Part shown: positions 50,275 to 58,629 of the stretch, in pieces
Layout: each line of letters opens with the position of its first letter
How positions within the stretch are numbered: position 1 is the first letter of the stretch
Assembly: GCF_040640215.1 (NCBI RefSeq)
Contig: NZ_JBFABG010000008.1
Coordinates: 124,001 to 188,000 of the forward strand
Reading direction: 5' to 3'
From: Actinosynnema sp040640215
GTDB taxonomy: Bacteria > Actinomycetota > Actinomycetes > Mycobacteriales > Pseudonocardiaceae
Length of the DNA stretch: 64,000 bases
Translations under genes and position numbers: made by a program
Notes under the pieces: model-generated
Database searches by the model: none
What the model saw: the letters and a program-made list of their open reading frames with translations, nothing else
What the model was told of the DNA's origin: nothing

Positions 50275-50751
50275 TCAGGGGTGCCGGCGGCGGTCCAGCG
50301 GGCCCCAGGTCGCGCTGCCCTGCTCCTCCACCATCTTCTCCGCCTCCCGCAAGACCTCGTCCGCGACCCAGGCCACGGGTCGGTCGCACGCCACCAGCGG
50401 CTCGTTGTCGGGACCGCGCCCCAGTTCACGGCCGTGCAGCACCCACGGCCGCACGCCCGGCCCCCGGAGTTCGCCGAGGTGCCGGTAGTCGTACAGCCGG
50501 CGAGCCAGCCACAGCTCCACCGACCGGTCGCCCCACCAGGGCTCCACCCGCAGCGAGTTGGCCGACAGGCCGGACAGGGGGACTCCGGTCAACTCGTCCC
50601 GACTGCGCGCGCTCGGACCCAGGTCCGTCCCCGGCCCTCTGGACCAGCGGACGTACAACTCGTCCTGCCGCGAGTCCCGGAGCAGGTCCGCCAGCTCCGC
50701 CAAGCCACCGATCACGGGCAGGTCCTCCGGTTCCTGTGGTTCCCCTGTCAT
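50275..50751 (-). CDS. DUF6098-type protein
   Basis: The protein has 158 residues from ATG 50751. Landmarks are LADLLRDSRQDELYVRWSRG, SRDELTGVPLSGLSANSL, VEPWWGDRSVELWLARRLYD, RPWVLHGRELGRGPDNEPLV and then CDRPVAWVADEVLREAEKM. This is a pattern I associate with DUF6098, cytosolic actinobacterial proteins of unknown function that often lie beside small stress-type genes. No catalytic motif is obvious. The N-terminal frame is open beyond the ATG but loses coding bias. Confidence 0.72.
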   Translation of the reverse strand: MTGEPQEPEDLPVIGGLAELADLLRDSRQDELYVRWSRGPGTDLGPSARSRDELTGVPLSGLSANSLRVEPWWGDRSVELWLARRLYDYRHLGELRGPGVRPWVLHGRELGRGPDNEPLVACDRPVAWVADEVLREAEKMVEEQGSATWGPLDRRRHP

Positions 50752-50955
50752 GTCGGAGGTGTTCCCGCAGAACGGCAGTCGACACCAGCGGGACGGCGAA
50801 TCGTCGGTCGTCCACACCACCGACGGGTGAACCGGAGGCGCACCGCAGCCGGTCGGTCCTGAGCGCACCCGGGCCGATCGGCCGGACGGTGGTTGGCGGT
50901 GGTCGACGCGGGTAGCCGACAGGCGGGCGCACACCGGATCGACGGAGGGGATCGC

Positions 50956-53460
50956 ATGGCCGACCGGATCGCGGACATCTGGGGTGCGCGCACACCGCAC
51001 GCGAAGGACACGCCGTGGCCGGTGCGGGTCGACCTGCACTTGGACCGCGACTTGACCGAGTCAGACGTGGACCGCTGGGTGCAGTCGGCGTGCGTGCTGT
51101 GCAGCAACGGTTGCGGTTGCGACATCGCGGTCAAGGGCGGCCGCATGGTCGGTGTGCGGGGTCGTGCGGGTGACGTGGTCAACCACGGTCGGATGGGCCC
51201 GAAAGGACTGTACGGCTCGTGGCAGTGGAACGGCCGGGACCGGTTGACCCGTCCCCTGGTCCGGCGCGGTGGTGAACTGGTGGAGACCGACTGGGACACC
51301 GCGATGGAACTCGTCGTGCGGCGGTCGCGCGAGCTGCTGGACGAGGTGGGGCCCTTGTCGCACGGCTTCTACACCAGCGGCCAGTTGTTCCTGGAGGAGT
51401 ACTACACGCTCGGCGTGATCGGCAAGGCCGGTCTGGGCACGCCGCACATGGACGGCAACACGCGGTTGTGCACGGCGACGGCGGCGGCGGCGATGAAGGA
51501 GAGCTTCGGCTCCGACGGCCAGCCCGGCAGCTACAGCGACATCGACTCGTGCGACGCGCTGTTCCTGTTCGGGCACAACATGGCCGAAACGCAGACGGTG
51601 CTGTGGTCGAGGGTGCTGGACCGGTTGCACGGCCCCGACCGGCCCGTGGTGGTCGCGGTGGACCCCCGGCGGACCAAGGTGGCCGAGGCGGCGGTGGAAT
51701 CCGGTGGTGTGCACCTGGCACCGCTGCCCGGCAGCAACCAAGCGCTGATGAACGGCTTGATCCGCGAGCTGATCGTCAACGGGTGGATCGACCACGACTA
51801 CGTGGACGCCCACACCCTCGGCTACGACGAGCTGGCCGCCACGGTCGAGCCGTACACGCCGGAGCACGTCGCCGGCATCTGCCGGATCGACCCGGACGAC
51901 CTGCGGCGTGCCGCGCGGATCTTCGGCACCTCCGGGCGGGTGCTCTCCACGGTTCTCCAGGGCTTCTACCAGTCCCACCAGGCCACTGCGGCGTCCTGCC
52001 AGGTGAACAACCTGCACCTGCTGCGCGGCCTGATCGGCAGGCCCGGTTGCGGCATCCTCCAGATGAACGGCCAGCCCACCGCGCAGAACACCCGCGAGTG
52101 CGGTGCGGACGGCGACCTGCCCGGTTTCCGCAACTGGGACAACCCCGAGCACGTCCGCGAGCTGGCCGAGCTGTGGAAGGTCGACCCGCTGACCATCCCG
52201 CACTGGGCACCGCCCACCCACGCGATGCAGCTCTGGCGCTACGCCGAGCAGGGGTCGATCCGGTTCCTGTGGATCTCGGCGACCAACCCCGCGGTATCGC
52301 TGCCCGAACTGCCGCGCGTTCGCGAGATCCTCGCGAAGAAAGACCTGTTCGTGGTGGTGCAGGACGGATTCCGCACCGAGACGGCCGAGTACGCCGACGT
52401 GGTGCTGCCGGCCGCGCTGTGGGGTGAGAAGCAGGGCACGTTCACCAACGTCAACCGCACCGTGCACCTGTCGGACAAGGCCGTCGAACCGCCCGGTGAC
52501 GCTCGTCCGGACCTCGACATCTTCCTGGACTACGCCCATCGGATGGACTTCCGCGACCGCGACGGCGAGCCGCTGGTCAAGTGGTCGGACCCGGTGGGCG
52601 CGTTCGAGGCGTGGCAGGAGTGCAGCCGGGGCAGGTTGTGCGACTACACCGGCCTGTCCTACGACAAGTTGCGCGGCGGCAGCGGCATCCCGTGGCCGTG
52701 CGACGACGAGCATCCCGATGGGTGCGACCGGCTCTACTCCGATGGAGTGTTCCCCACCCACGCGGACGTCTGCGAGGACTTCGGCCACGACCTGCTCACC
52801 GGTGGCACCATCTCACCCGAGCAGTACAAGGCGCAGCGCCCTGACGGTCGCGCGTTCCTCAAGGCCGCCGAGTACACGCCCCCGCCGGAGCAGACCGACG
52901 ACGACTACCCGTTCCTGGTCACGACGGGCCGCACGGCCTACCAGTTCCACACCCGCACCAAGACCGGTCGTTCCCGGCAGCTCCGCCGTGCCGCGCCGGA
53001 ACCGTGGGTGGAGCTGTCCGTCCAGGACGCCGCCGCCCTTGGCGTGGCGGAAGGGGACTTGGTCCGCGTCGAATCACCGCGCGGCCACGTCAAGGCACCC
53101 GCGCGCGTCGGACGCGGTCGTGACGGCGTGGTGTTCGTGCCGTTCCACTACGGCTACTGGGACGCGGAGGACGGCGGGCATGGCCGGGCGGCCAACGAAC
53201 TGACCCTGACCGAGTGGGACCCGGTGTCCAAGCAACCGCTGTTCAAGATCGCCGCCGCGCGGGTCACCAGGCTCGCCGAGGGCACTGGACCAGCGCCCGC
53301 CCCCACCACCACGGCGTCCGCCCCGCACGACCCCGCGAGCGTCCCGGCGACCACCGGCGAAGACGACGTCCACGAGGACGTGGCACCCACCGGACCGCCG
53401 CCACCGCCACCGACCCCGGATCACACGCCCCACGTGCCGCACGCCGAGGGGAAGGGCTGA
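50956..53460 (+). CDS. Molybdopterin (bis-MGD) oxidoreductase, nitrate reductase/formate dehydrogenase-like
   Basis: The protein has 834 residues from ATG 50956 with GGAGGGG upstream. The N-terminal iron-sulfur motif is ACVLCSNGCGCDIAVKGGRM (Cys46, 49, 53, 55); the expected distal fourth Cys in the NxGRLCVKG element is a Gly here (NHGRMGPKGLYG), as I recall for this actinobacterial subgroup. NTRLCTATAAAAM provides the likely Mo ligand Cys172. It continues with FLFGHNMAETQTVLWSRVLD, VVAVDPRRTKVAEAA, CQVNNLHLLRGLIGRPGCGI and ISATNPAVSLPELPRVR, and ends with a molydop-binding domain (TTGRTAYQFHTRTKTGRS). The last 60 residues are a low-complexity Pro/Thr/His tail. The substrate is unclear. A small helical protein gene follows after 3 nt. 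Confidence 0.92.
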   Translation: MADRIADIWGARTPHAKDTPWPVRVDLHLDRDLTESDVDRWVQSACVLCSNGCGCDIAVKGGRMVGVRGRAGDVVNHGRMGPKGLYGSWQWNGRDRLTRPLVRRGGELVETDWDTAMELVVRRSRELLDEVGPLSHGFYTSGQLFLEEYYTLGVIGKAGLGTPHMDGNTRLCTATAAAAMKESFGSDGQPGSYSDIDSCDALFLFGHNMAETQTVLWSRVLDRLHGPDRPVVVAVDPRRTKVAEAAVESGGVHLAPLPGSNQALMNGLIRELIVNGWIDHDYVDAHTLGYDELAATVEPYTPEHVAGICRIDPDDLRRAARIFGTSGRVLSTVLQGFYQSHQATAASCQVNNLHLLRGLIGRPGCGILQMNGQPTAQNTRECGADGDLPGFRNWDNPEHVRELAELWKVDPLTIPHWAPPTHAMQLWRYAEQGSIRFLWISATNPAVSLPELPRVREILAKKDLFVVVQDGFRTETAEYADVVLPAALWGEKQGTFTNVNRTVHLSDKAVEPPGDARPDLDIFLDYAHRMDFRDRDGEPLVKWSDPVGAFEAWQECSRGRLCDYTGLSYDKLRGGSGIPWPCDDEHPDGCDRLYSDGVFPTHADVCEDFGHDLLTGGTISPEQYKAQRPDGRAFLKAAEYTPPPEQTDDDYPFLVTTGRTAYQFHTRTKTGRSRQLRRAAPEPWVELSVQDAAALGVAEGDLVRVESPRGHVKAPARVGRGRDGVVFVPFHYGYWDAEDGGHGRAANELTLTEWDPVSKQPLFKIAAARVTRLAEGTGPAPAPTTTASAPHDPASVPATTGEDDVHEDVAPTGPPPPPPTPDHTPHVPHAEGKG

Positions 53461-53463
53461 ACC

Positions 53464-53922
53464 ATGCACCTGTCCACCTACCTGGGACTGCTGCACACCT
53501 CGCTGACCACGCTGGCCGACGCCTTCCGCGAAGTCGGTCGCGGGCACGGCGAGGAACCCGACGTGCACCTGACCTGCCAGGTCCTCGCCGGCCGGGTCGA
53601 CCGCCAGGCCGAGGCGCTGGCACCGGTCGTGGAGCGCTACGGCGAGCACCGCGAGGACGAACCCGAACGTCTGCACGCGACCGGACTGGAGTCGGTCCGC
53701 AGCGGGGCGGTGGGCCTGTTGCGCGACCTCCAGGACCTCTACACCCTGGCCAGCCTGACCGACATCACCTGGACCGTCGTCGGCCAAGCGGCACGAGGGC
53801 TGCGCGACCGCGAACTGCTCGACATCGTCAACGCCTGCGAGCAGGACACCGCCCGCCAACTCGGCTGGTTGCGCACCCGCATCAAACAGGCCGCACCGCA
53901 AGCCCTCATCGCCGCCGAGTGA
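53464..53922 (+). CDS. Small helical partner protein of the molybdoenzyme
   Basis: The protein has 152 residues from ATG 53464, 3 nt after the molybdoenzyme stop, with AAGG inside that gene's end, so translation is coupled. It is almost wholly alpha-helical: MHLSTYLGLLHTSLTTLADA, HLTCQVLAGRVDRQAEALAP, LESVRSGAVGLLRDLQDLYT and ARGLRDRELLDIVNACEQDT. This is a four-helix bundle pattern with several His and Glu that recalls ferritin-like or hemerythrin-like folds, though no complete metal motif is visible. The context suggests a maturation or electron-transfer helper of the preceding enzyme. Confidence 0.7.
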   Translation: MHLSTYLGLLHTSLTTLADAFREVGRGHGEEPDVHLTCQVLAGRVDRQAEALAPVVERYGEHREDEPERLHATGLESVRSGAVGLLRDLQDLYTLASLTDITWTVVGQAARGLRDRELLDIVNACEQDTARQLGWLRTRIKQAAPQALIAAE

Positions 53923-54126
53923 GCACCGGGGACGAGCCCGGCGGCAGGCCGGCGTGGGGCCGGACGCACTGCGTCACACAGCCACAGCCGGCATCACAGC
54001 ACTGAACGCCCCCGCGCGTCCGTCCTCCCCAAGCCCCTGCGCCCGCTGATGCCCCAGGGCCGGTGCCGTACGGGAGTGCGGCTAGGTACAGTCCGGGCTG
54101 AATCTGTTCTGTCGACGGGGGTTGTC

Positions 54127-54828
54127 GTGCGTGGTGCGTTGACGGTGATGTGTGCCGTGGTGATGGTGGCGGGATGTTCGGCATCGGCAGACTCTCCACC
54201 GCCGACCGAGGACCGGGCCGCGGTCGCGATGGCGGCCGTGGAGAAGTTGGCGCTGCCGGAGCCCGTGACCACCCGGGCAGGTCTGACGCCGGTGGGCGAC
54301 CCCGAGATCGGCGTGCAACCGCTGGTGTCGTGCCCGGACCCGGCGGCGGTGCCGGAACTGGCGGCGGCGACACCGGCGGCGGCGGGCCGGACCCAGCGGT
54401 GGCAGTGGTCCGCCCCGGACGGCACCACGATCCCGTACAGCCTCTACAGCGCGGTCTACGACGGGATCACCGCCCGGGACGCCGTCAAGCAGGCCCGTGC
54501 GGTCAGCAAGTGCCACCCGCGCCGGCAAGATCCGACGTGGCTGGACCGGCAGACCTACCAGGAGCAGACCCTGCCCTCGACCAAACCCATGATCGACGAC
54601 CGCTACGGCTACTGCGTGCGGCGCGGTGAGATCGACTACACCGAGACGATCGAGGAACACCTGGCGTCCGACGTCGAAGTCGTCCACGACTGCGTCACGC
54701 TCTTCGCCAAGGGGCCGAAGCTGATGCGGTTGACCAGCGTCGAGCACATTCGCAAGGGCACCGAGTCGAACTACCCGAGCGTGTACACGATGGGGCAGGA
54801 CATGGTCGACGTGATCGTCGCTCCCTGA
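54127..54828 (+). CDS. Lipoprotein of unknown function
   Basis: The protein has 233 residues from GTG 54127. The signal (VRGALTVMCAVVMVAGC) ends in a V-A-G-C lipobox, so a lipid anchor on Cys17 is expected. The mature part begins with a Ser/Pro linker. It contains paired cysteines (LVSCPDPAAV, VSKCHPRRQDP, YGYCVRRGE, VVHDCVTLFA) that could form two disulfides, and strands such as PDGTTIPYSLYSAVYDGI. I do not recognise the family. It is convergent with the EF-hand gene to its right. Confidence 0.75.
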   Translation: MRGALTVMCAVVMVAGCSASADSPPPTEDRAAVAMAAVEKLALPEPVTTRAGLTPVGDPEIGVQPLVSCPDPAAVPELAAATPAAAGRTQRWQWSAPDGTTIPYSLYSAVYDGITARDAVKQARAVSKCHPRRQDPTWLDRQTYQEQTLPSTKPMIDDRYGYCVRRGEIDYTETIEEHLASDVEVVHDCVTLFAKGPKLMRLTSVEHIRKGTESNYPSVYTMGQDMVDVIVAP

Positions 54829-54853
54829 CCCCCACCGGCTCCGACGACACCAG

Positions 54854-54884
54854 CCCGGCAGGCGCTCGCCGAGTGCCCGCCGGG
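54854..54884. terminator. Imperfect hairpin at a convergent junction
   Basis: CCCGGC-A-GGC pairs with GCC-C-GCCGGG (one mismatch) around a short loop, between the lipoprotein stop and the EF-hand stop. Confidence 0.45.
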
Positions 54885-54956
54885 TGGCCCTCCACCGGTG
54901 TGCGGAAGGCCGCTCCCGCCCCGGAGCGCCAGGAGCCCGGGGACGGCTCGGCACGG

Positions 54957-55508
54957 TCAGCCGGTGAACCTGCCGAACAGGTGCGCGGCGGGGGCGTCCG
55001 GGTCGTCGCCGTAGAAGAACTCCGCGACCGCCCGGTGGAACTCGGCGCGGTCCAGCCCGCCCGAGCCGTCCAGGTCCAGCGCGGCGAAGACCGCGGCAGT
55101 GTCCTCTGAGGACACGTTGCCCGCCCGGCCGAAGATCTCCCCGAACTCCGCCTGGTCGATCCTGTTGTCACCGTCGAGGTCGACCAGGTCGAAGTAGCAG
55201 TCGGCCAACGGCCCGATCTGCTGCGGGTACCGGGCGGGATCGGCCAGCTCCTGCCGGAACCCCTCGGTCATCTCGCGCAGATCGACCTTCCCGTCGCCGT
55301 CCCGGTCCATCGGCGCGATCACGGTGGTCCAGAACGCGTCCATCCCCTCGTTCAGCCGGCGGACGGTGGCGGACTCCGGCGCGGCACCACGGGCGGCGAT
55401 GTAGCGCTCACCCATCAACCGGACGTCCCGCTGGGTGATCACGCCGTCGCCGTCGACGTCCGCGCCCCTGAACCACTGGCGGTACTTGAGATCCTGAACT
55501 CCAGTCAT
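54957..55508 (-). CDS. Calerythrin-like EF-hand protein (copy 3)
   Basis: The protein has 183 residues from ATG 55508. There are four intact EF-hand loops: DVDGDGVITQRD (17-28), DRDGDGKVDLRE (68-79), DLDGDNRIDQAE (110-121) and DLDGSGGLDRAE (145-156). The architecture is that of the other two copies in this window but sequence identity between them is clearly limited, so they are old paralogues and not a recent duplication. It lies between two molybdoenzyme genes. It is predicted to be soluble and Ca2+-binding. Confidence 0.94.
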   Translation of the reverse strand: MTGVQDLKYRQWFRGADVDGDGVITQRDVRLMGERYIAARGAAPESATVRRLNEGMDAFWTTVIAPMDRDGDGKVDLREMTEGFRQELADPARYPQQIGPLADCYFDLVDLDGDNRIDQAEFGEIFGRAGNVSSEDTAAVFAALDLDGSGGLDRAEFHRAVAEFFYGDDPDAPAAHLFGRFTG

Positions 55509-55649
55509 GGCCGCGGAACGTAGTGAAGCCACCACGTGGTGTCCAGCGGCGCGACCAAGGGGGAAGATCGAATCATTCGTTCGGGTGGTGCCGCCGTCGA
55601 CGTGGACGGCGGCACCCGGCTTCACCGACACGACCGGCCGTGGTGCGGG

Positions 55650-57968
55650 TCAACTGGGCGGCACGAGGCTCGGTGGCGTGAAGGCGAGCACGTCGGGAAG
55701 GGGGCCGTCGTAGCGCTCGACGTCGACCAGCGCGCTGTGGGCACTGGGTCCTTGGGAGAGTCGCGAGCACGGCCGGTCCGCCGTGAGGGCGTTCGGGTTG
55801 CCGTGGCGGTCCAGTGTTCCGCTCAGGCCCGGCTGCACCGGGTCCCACCACGCTCCCGTGGACAGTTGCACGACGCCCGGCATCAGGTCGTCCGACAGGA
55901 TCGCGCCCGCGAGACAGCTACCCCGGTCGTTGTGGACGCGCACGACCATGCCGCTCTCGATGCCGCGCGACGCGGCGTCCGAGGGGTTGAGCGTCACCGG
56001 CTCCCGGCCACGGATCTTCGAGCCGAGGCTGTGGCCGCCGTTGTCGTACTGGCTGTGCAGGCGGGAGGCGGGCTGGTTCGAGATCAGGTGCAGCGGGAAC
56101 CGGTCCGACAGGTCGGCGCGGAGCCACTCCACCGGTTCGAACCACGTCGGGTGCCCGGCGCAGTCGTCGTAGCCGAACGAGTCGATCTCCTCGGAGAAGA
56201 TCTCGATCCGGCCCGACGGCGTCGCCAGGGGGAAGCGCTGCGGGTCCGCGCGGAGGTCCTCGAAACCGCCGGGAAACGGCCCGGTCGGTGGCGGCAGCTC
56301 GGCGGTGGAGCCTTGCCAGAAGTCGTCGAAGTCCGGCAAGGCGGCGGCGTCGCCGAGCTCGGTCCTCGTCTGCTCGTAGAGGTGCCGGACCCAGTCGATC
56401 TCCGAGCGCGACTCGGTGAACTCCCGCTCGAATCCGAGCCGGGCGGCCAAGGCGGCGAAGATCTGGTGGTCGGTGCGCGACTCGCCCGCCGGCTCGCGGA
56501 CCTTCGGCATCGCGACGACGTGGGGGTCGAAGAACCCGGCGGCGAAGTCGTCGCGCTCCAGGCCGGTGGCGACGGGCAGGACGATGTCGGCGAACTTGGC
56601 CGTCGTGTTCCACCAGGCTTCGTGGACCACCACCGTGTCCGGGGTCTGCCAGGCGCGGGTCAACCGGTGCAGGTCCTGGTGGTGGTGGAACGGGTTCCCC
56701 CCGCACCAGTAGATCAGGCGGAGTTCGGGCAGCGTGAGCCGCCGGCCGTCGTAGTCGATGACCCGGCCCGGGTGCAGCAGGGTGTCGGCGATCCTGGCGA
56801 CGGGGATGAAATCCGGAACCGGGTTGGGAACCGCCGGTATCGTCGCCACGAAAGCGCGGTCCCTGGCGACGCCCGTCGCGTCCATCGTCGCGTAGCCCGC
56901 GCCCCAGCCGCAGCCGGGCCGGCCCATCGAGCCCGACATGGCGGCCAGCACGACGGACATCCAGATCGGTTGTTCGCCGTGGTCCGCCCGTTGTACCGCG
57001 TAGTTGACCGTGATGAGGGACCGCTGGGTCGTGAGGCGGCGGGCGAGGTCGATGATCGTGTCGCGACCGATGCCCGTGATCTTCGCCGCCCAGGCGGCGT
57101 CCTTCGGGATGCCGTCGGGTTCGCCGAGCAGGTAGGAGGCGAAGCGGTCGAACCCGACGCAGCACCGGCGCAGGAAGTCCTCGTCGTGCCACCCGTTGAC
57201 CAGCATCGTGTGCGCGATGCCGAGCATCGCGGCGGTGTCGGTGTTGGGGACGACGGGCAGCCACTCGGCGTCGAGGAAGCCGGCCGCGTCGCTGCGGATG
57301 GGACTGATGTTCACGAACCGCACCCCGGCCTCACGGCACCGGCGTTGCAGGTCCCGCGTCTGGTGCCGGGCCAGTCCCCCGGGGTTGATCTGGCTGTTCT
57401 TGAGGGCCAGTCCCCCGAACGCCACCACCAGCTCGCAGTTGTCGGCGATCTCGTCCCACATCGGCATCCGGCTCTGGTAGCTCCACGGATGACCGCCGAT
57501 CACGTGGGGAAGGACGACCTCCAACGCCGCGAGGCTGTAGCTGTTGCGGGAGTCGGTGTACCCCCCGCCCAGCGCCAGGAACCGGTGGATCTGCCCCTGC
57601 GCGTGGTGGAACCTGCCCGCGCTCGCCCAACCGTACGATCCGCCGAACACCGCGCTGTCCCCGTGCTGGGAACGAACTCGACGGAGTTCGTCGCTCACCA
57701 GCGTGAGCGCCTGGTCCCAGCCCACCTCCACGAAGGCGTCCGTGCCCCTGGCCGCGCCGTGCACGCGGGGCTCGCCGTCCAGCCAGCCCTTGCGCACCGC
57801 AGGGCGTAACACGCGAGCGCTGTCATCGGCGGCGGCCACCATCCCGGGGCCGATGGGCGACGGCGCGGGGTCGTCCTGCCTCGGCTCGATTCGCACCAAC
57901 CGGCCGGAATCGACCACGGCGACGAAACTGCCCCAGTGCGTCGCAACCGACACGCGTCGTTCCATCAC
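55650..57968 (-). CDS. Molybdopterin oxidoreductase, BisC/TorA/DMSO reductase-like
   Basis: The protein has 772 residues from GTG 57968 (or ATG 57965), with GGAG upstream. It lacks an N-terminal iron-sulfur Cys motif, as in the BisC/TorA class. The Mo ligand should be Ser116 in SYGWASAGRFHHAQ, equivalent to the YGWxSxGRxH element of biotin sulfoxide and TMAO reductases. Other landmarks are DSRNSYSLAALEVVLPHVIG, CELVVAFGGLALKNSQ, VNYAVQRADHGEQP, YWCGGNPFHHHQDLHRL, LPVATGLERDDF and, in the molydop-binding domain, HLISNQPASRLHSQYDNGG and SLGSKIRGREPVTLNPSDAA. There is no Tat signal, so it is likely cytosolic. It may reduce S- or N-oxides such as methionine or biotin sulfoxide. Confidence 0.94.
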   Translation of the reverse strand: MMERRVSVATHWGSFVAVVDSGRLVRIEPRQDDPAPSPIGPGMVAAADDSARVLRPAVRKGWLDGEPRVHGAARGTDAFVEVGWDQALTLVSDELRRVRSQHGDSAVFGGSYGWASAGRFHHAQGQIHRFLALGGGYTDSRNSYSLAALEVVLPHVIGGHPWSYQSRMPMWDEIADNCELVVAFGGLALKNSQINPGGLARHQTRDLQRRCREAGVRFVNISPIRSDAAGFLDAEWLPVVPNTDTAAMLGIAHTMLVNGWHDEDFLRRCCVGFDRFASYLLGEPDGIPKDAAWAAKITGIGRDTIIDLARRLTTQRSLITVNYAVQRADHGEQPIWMSVVLAAMSGSMGRPGCGWGAGYATMDATGVARDRAFVATIPAVPNPVPDFIPVARIADTLLHPGRVIDYDGRRLTLPELRLIYWCGGNPFHHHQDLHRLTRAWQTPDTVVVHEAWWNTTAKFADIVLPVATGLERDDFAAGFFDPHVVAMPKVREPAGESRTDHQIFAALAARLGFEREFTESRSEIDWVRHLYEQTRTELGDAAALPDFDDFWQGSTAELPPPTGPFPGGFEDLRADPQRFPLATPSGRIEIFSEEIDSFGYDDCAGHPTWFEPVEWLRADLSDRFPLHLISNQPASRLHSQYDNGGHSLGSKIRGREPVTLNPSDAASRGIESGMVVRVHNDRGSCLAGAILSDDLMPGVVQLSTGAWWDPVQPGLSGTLDRHGNPNALTADRPCSRLSQGPSAHSALVDVERYDGPLPDVLAFTPPSLVPPS

Positions 57969-58629
57969 GCATCAACTCCATTTCTGAAGTGTCCTGGCTC
58001 TCGGACAGTGGTCTCTTACGTCGCTGGGCGAGTCGCTGAGGTGATGGGTCGTAACGGAAGCGTGCCGCTCACGCCGTCCGACTGACGGGAAAGAACCGGT
58101 ACCCGACTGCGCGAACGGGGAGGCCCCCGCGTGGAAGTCGCTCATCAGCGGAGCCCCCGTCCCGCCCCCGACGTACCGCGCGGTGCGGCTCTCGGCCGGC
58201 GACGTGACACCCACGGTAGCGCCGACCAGCACGCGGTAGAAGACGATGTCGAGCAGATCCTCCATCAGTGCTCGGCGGTCCCCACCAGATGCCGCGTCTG
58301 ACCGCCGGCCTGAAGTGCGGCCACGTCACCACTCCCCCATGAACTGACAACCGGACAAAGCCGCCGACAGCCGCCGTCGTGACCGACGACGGCGTTGACA
58401 CCGGAGAACCGTCGAATACCCAGGAAAACGCCGCTAATGGCAAGGCAAAACAATCGCCCACGATCGGGAAACGGTCCCGAAACTCATTCTTACTGGTCAG
58501 AACCCGAACCGGCCGCCGCACTGTCGGGATCACTGGCCGCCGGACCTCCACCCGTTGGACGAGGTGTGCGAGGCTGTGCGCACTTTTCGGAGCCGGAGTC
58601 CCGGCGTGAGTGGTTCGGAGTGAGTTCCC
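57969..58629. other. Gene-poor divergent interval
   Basis: This 660-nt interval lies between the BisC-like gene and the IMP dehydrogenase gene. A minus-strand frame at 57972-58265 starts MEDLLDIVFYRVLVGATVGV, but it has no ribosome site and loses coding character, so I do not call it. An AT-richer patch near 58436-58500 may hold the IMP dehydrogenase promoter. A purine-regulatory RNA could not be recognised. Confidence 0.35.

Noticed and set aside
55536..57809. Plus-strand frame of 757 codons opposite the BisC-like gene
   Set aside because: It is a shadow of the molybdoenzyme; Val/Asp/Arg/Gly-rich without domains.
57972..58265. Minus-strand frame MEDLLDIVFYRVLVG, 97 codons
   Set aside because: No ribosome site, mixed composition and no relatives I can recognise; kept only as a remark in the gap entry.
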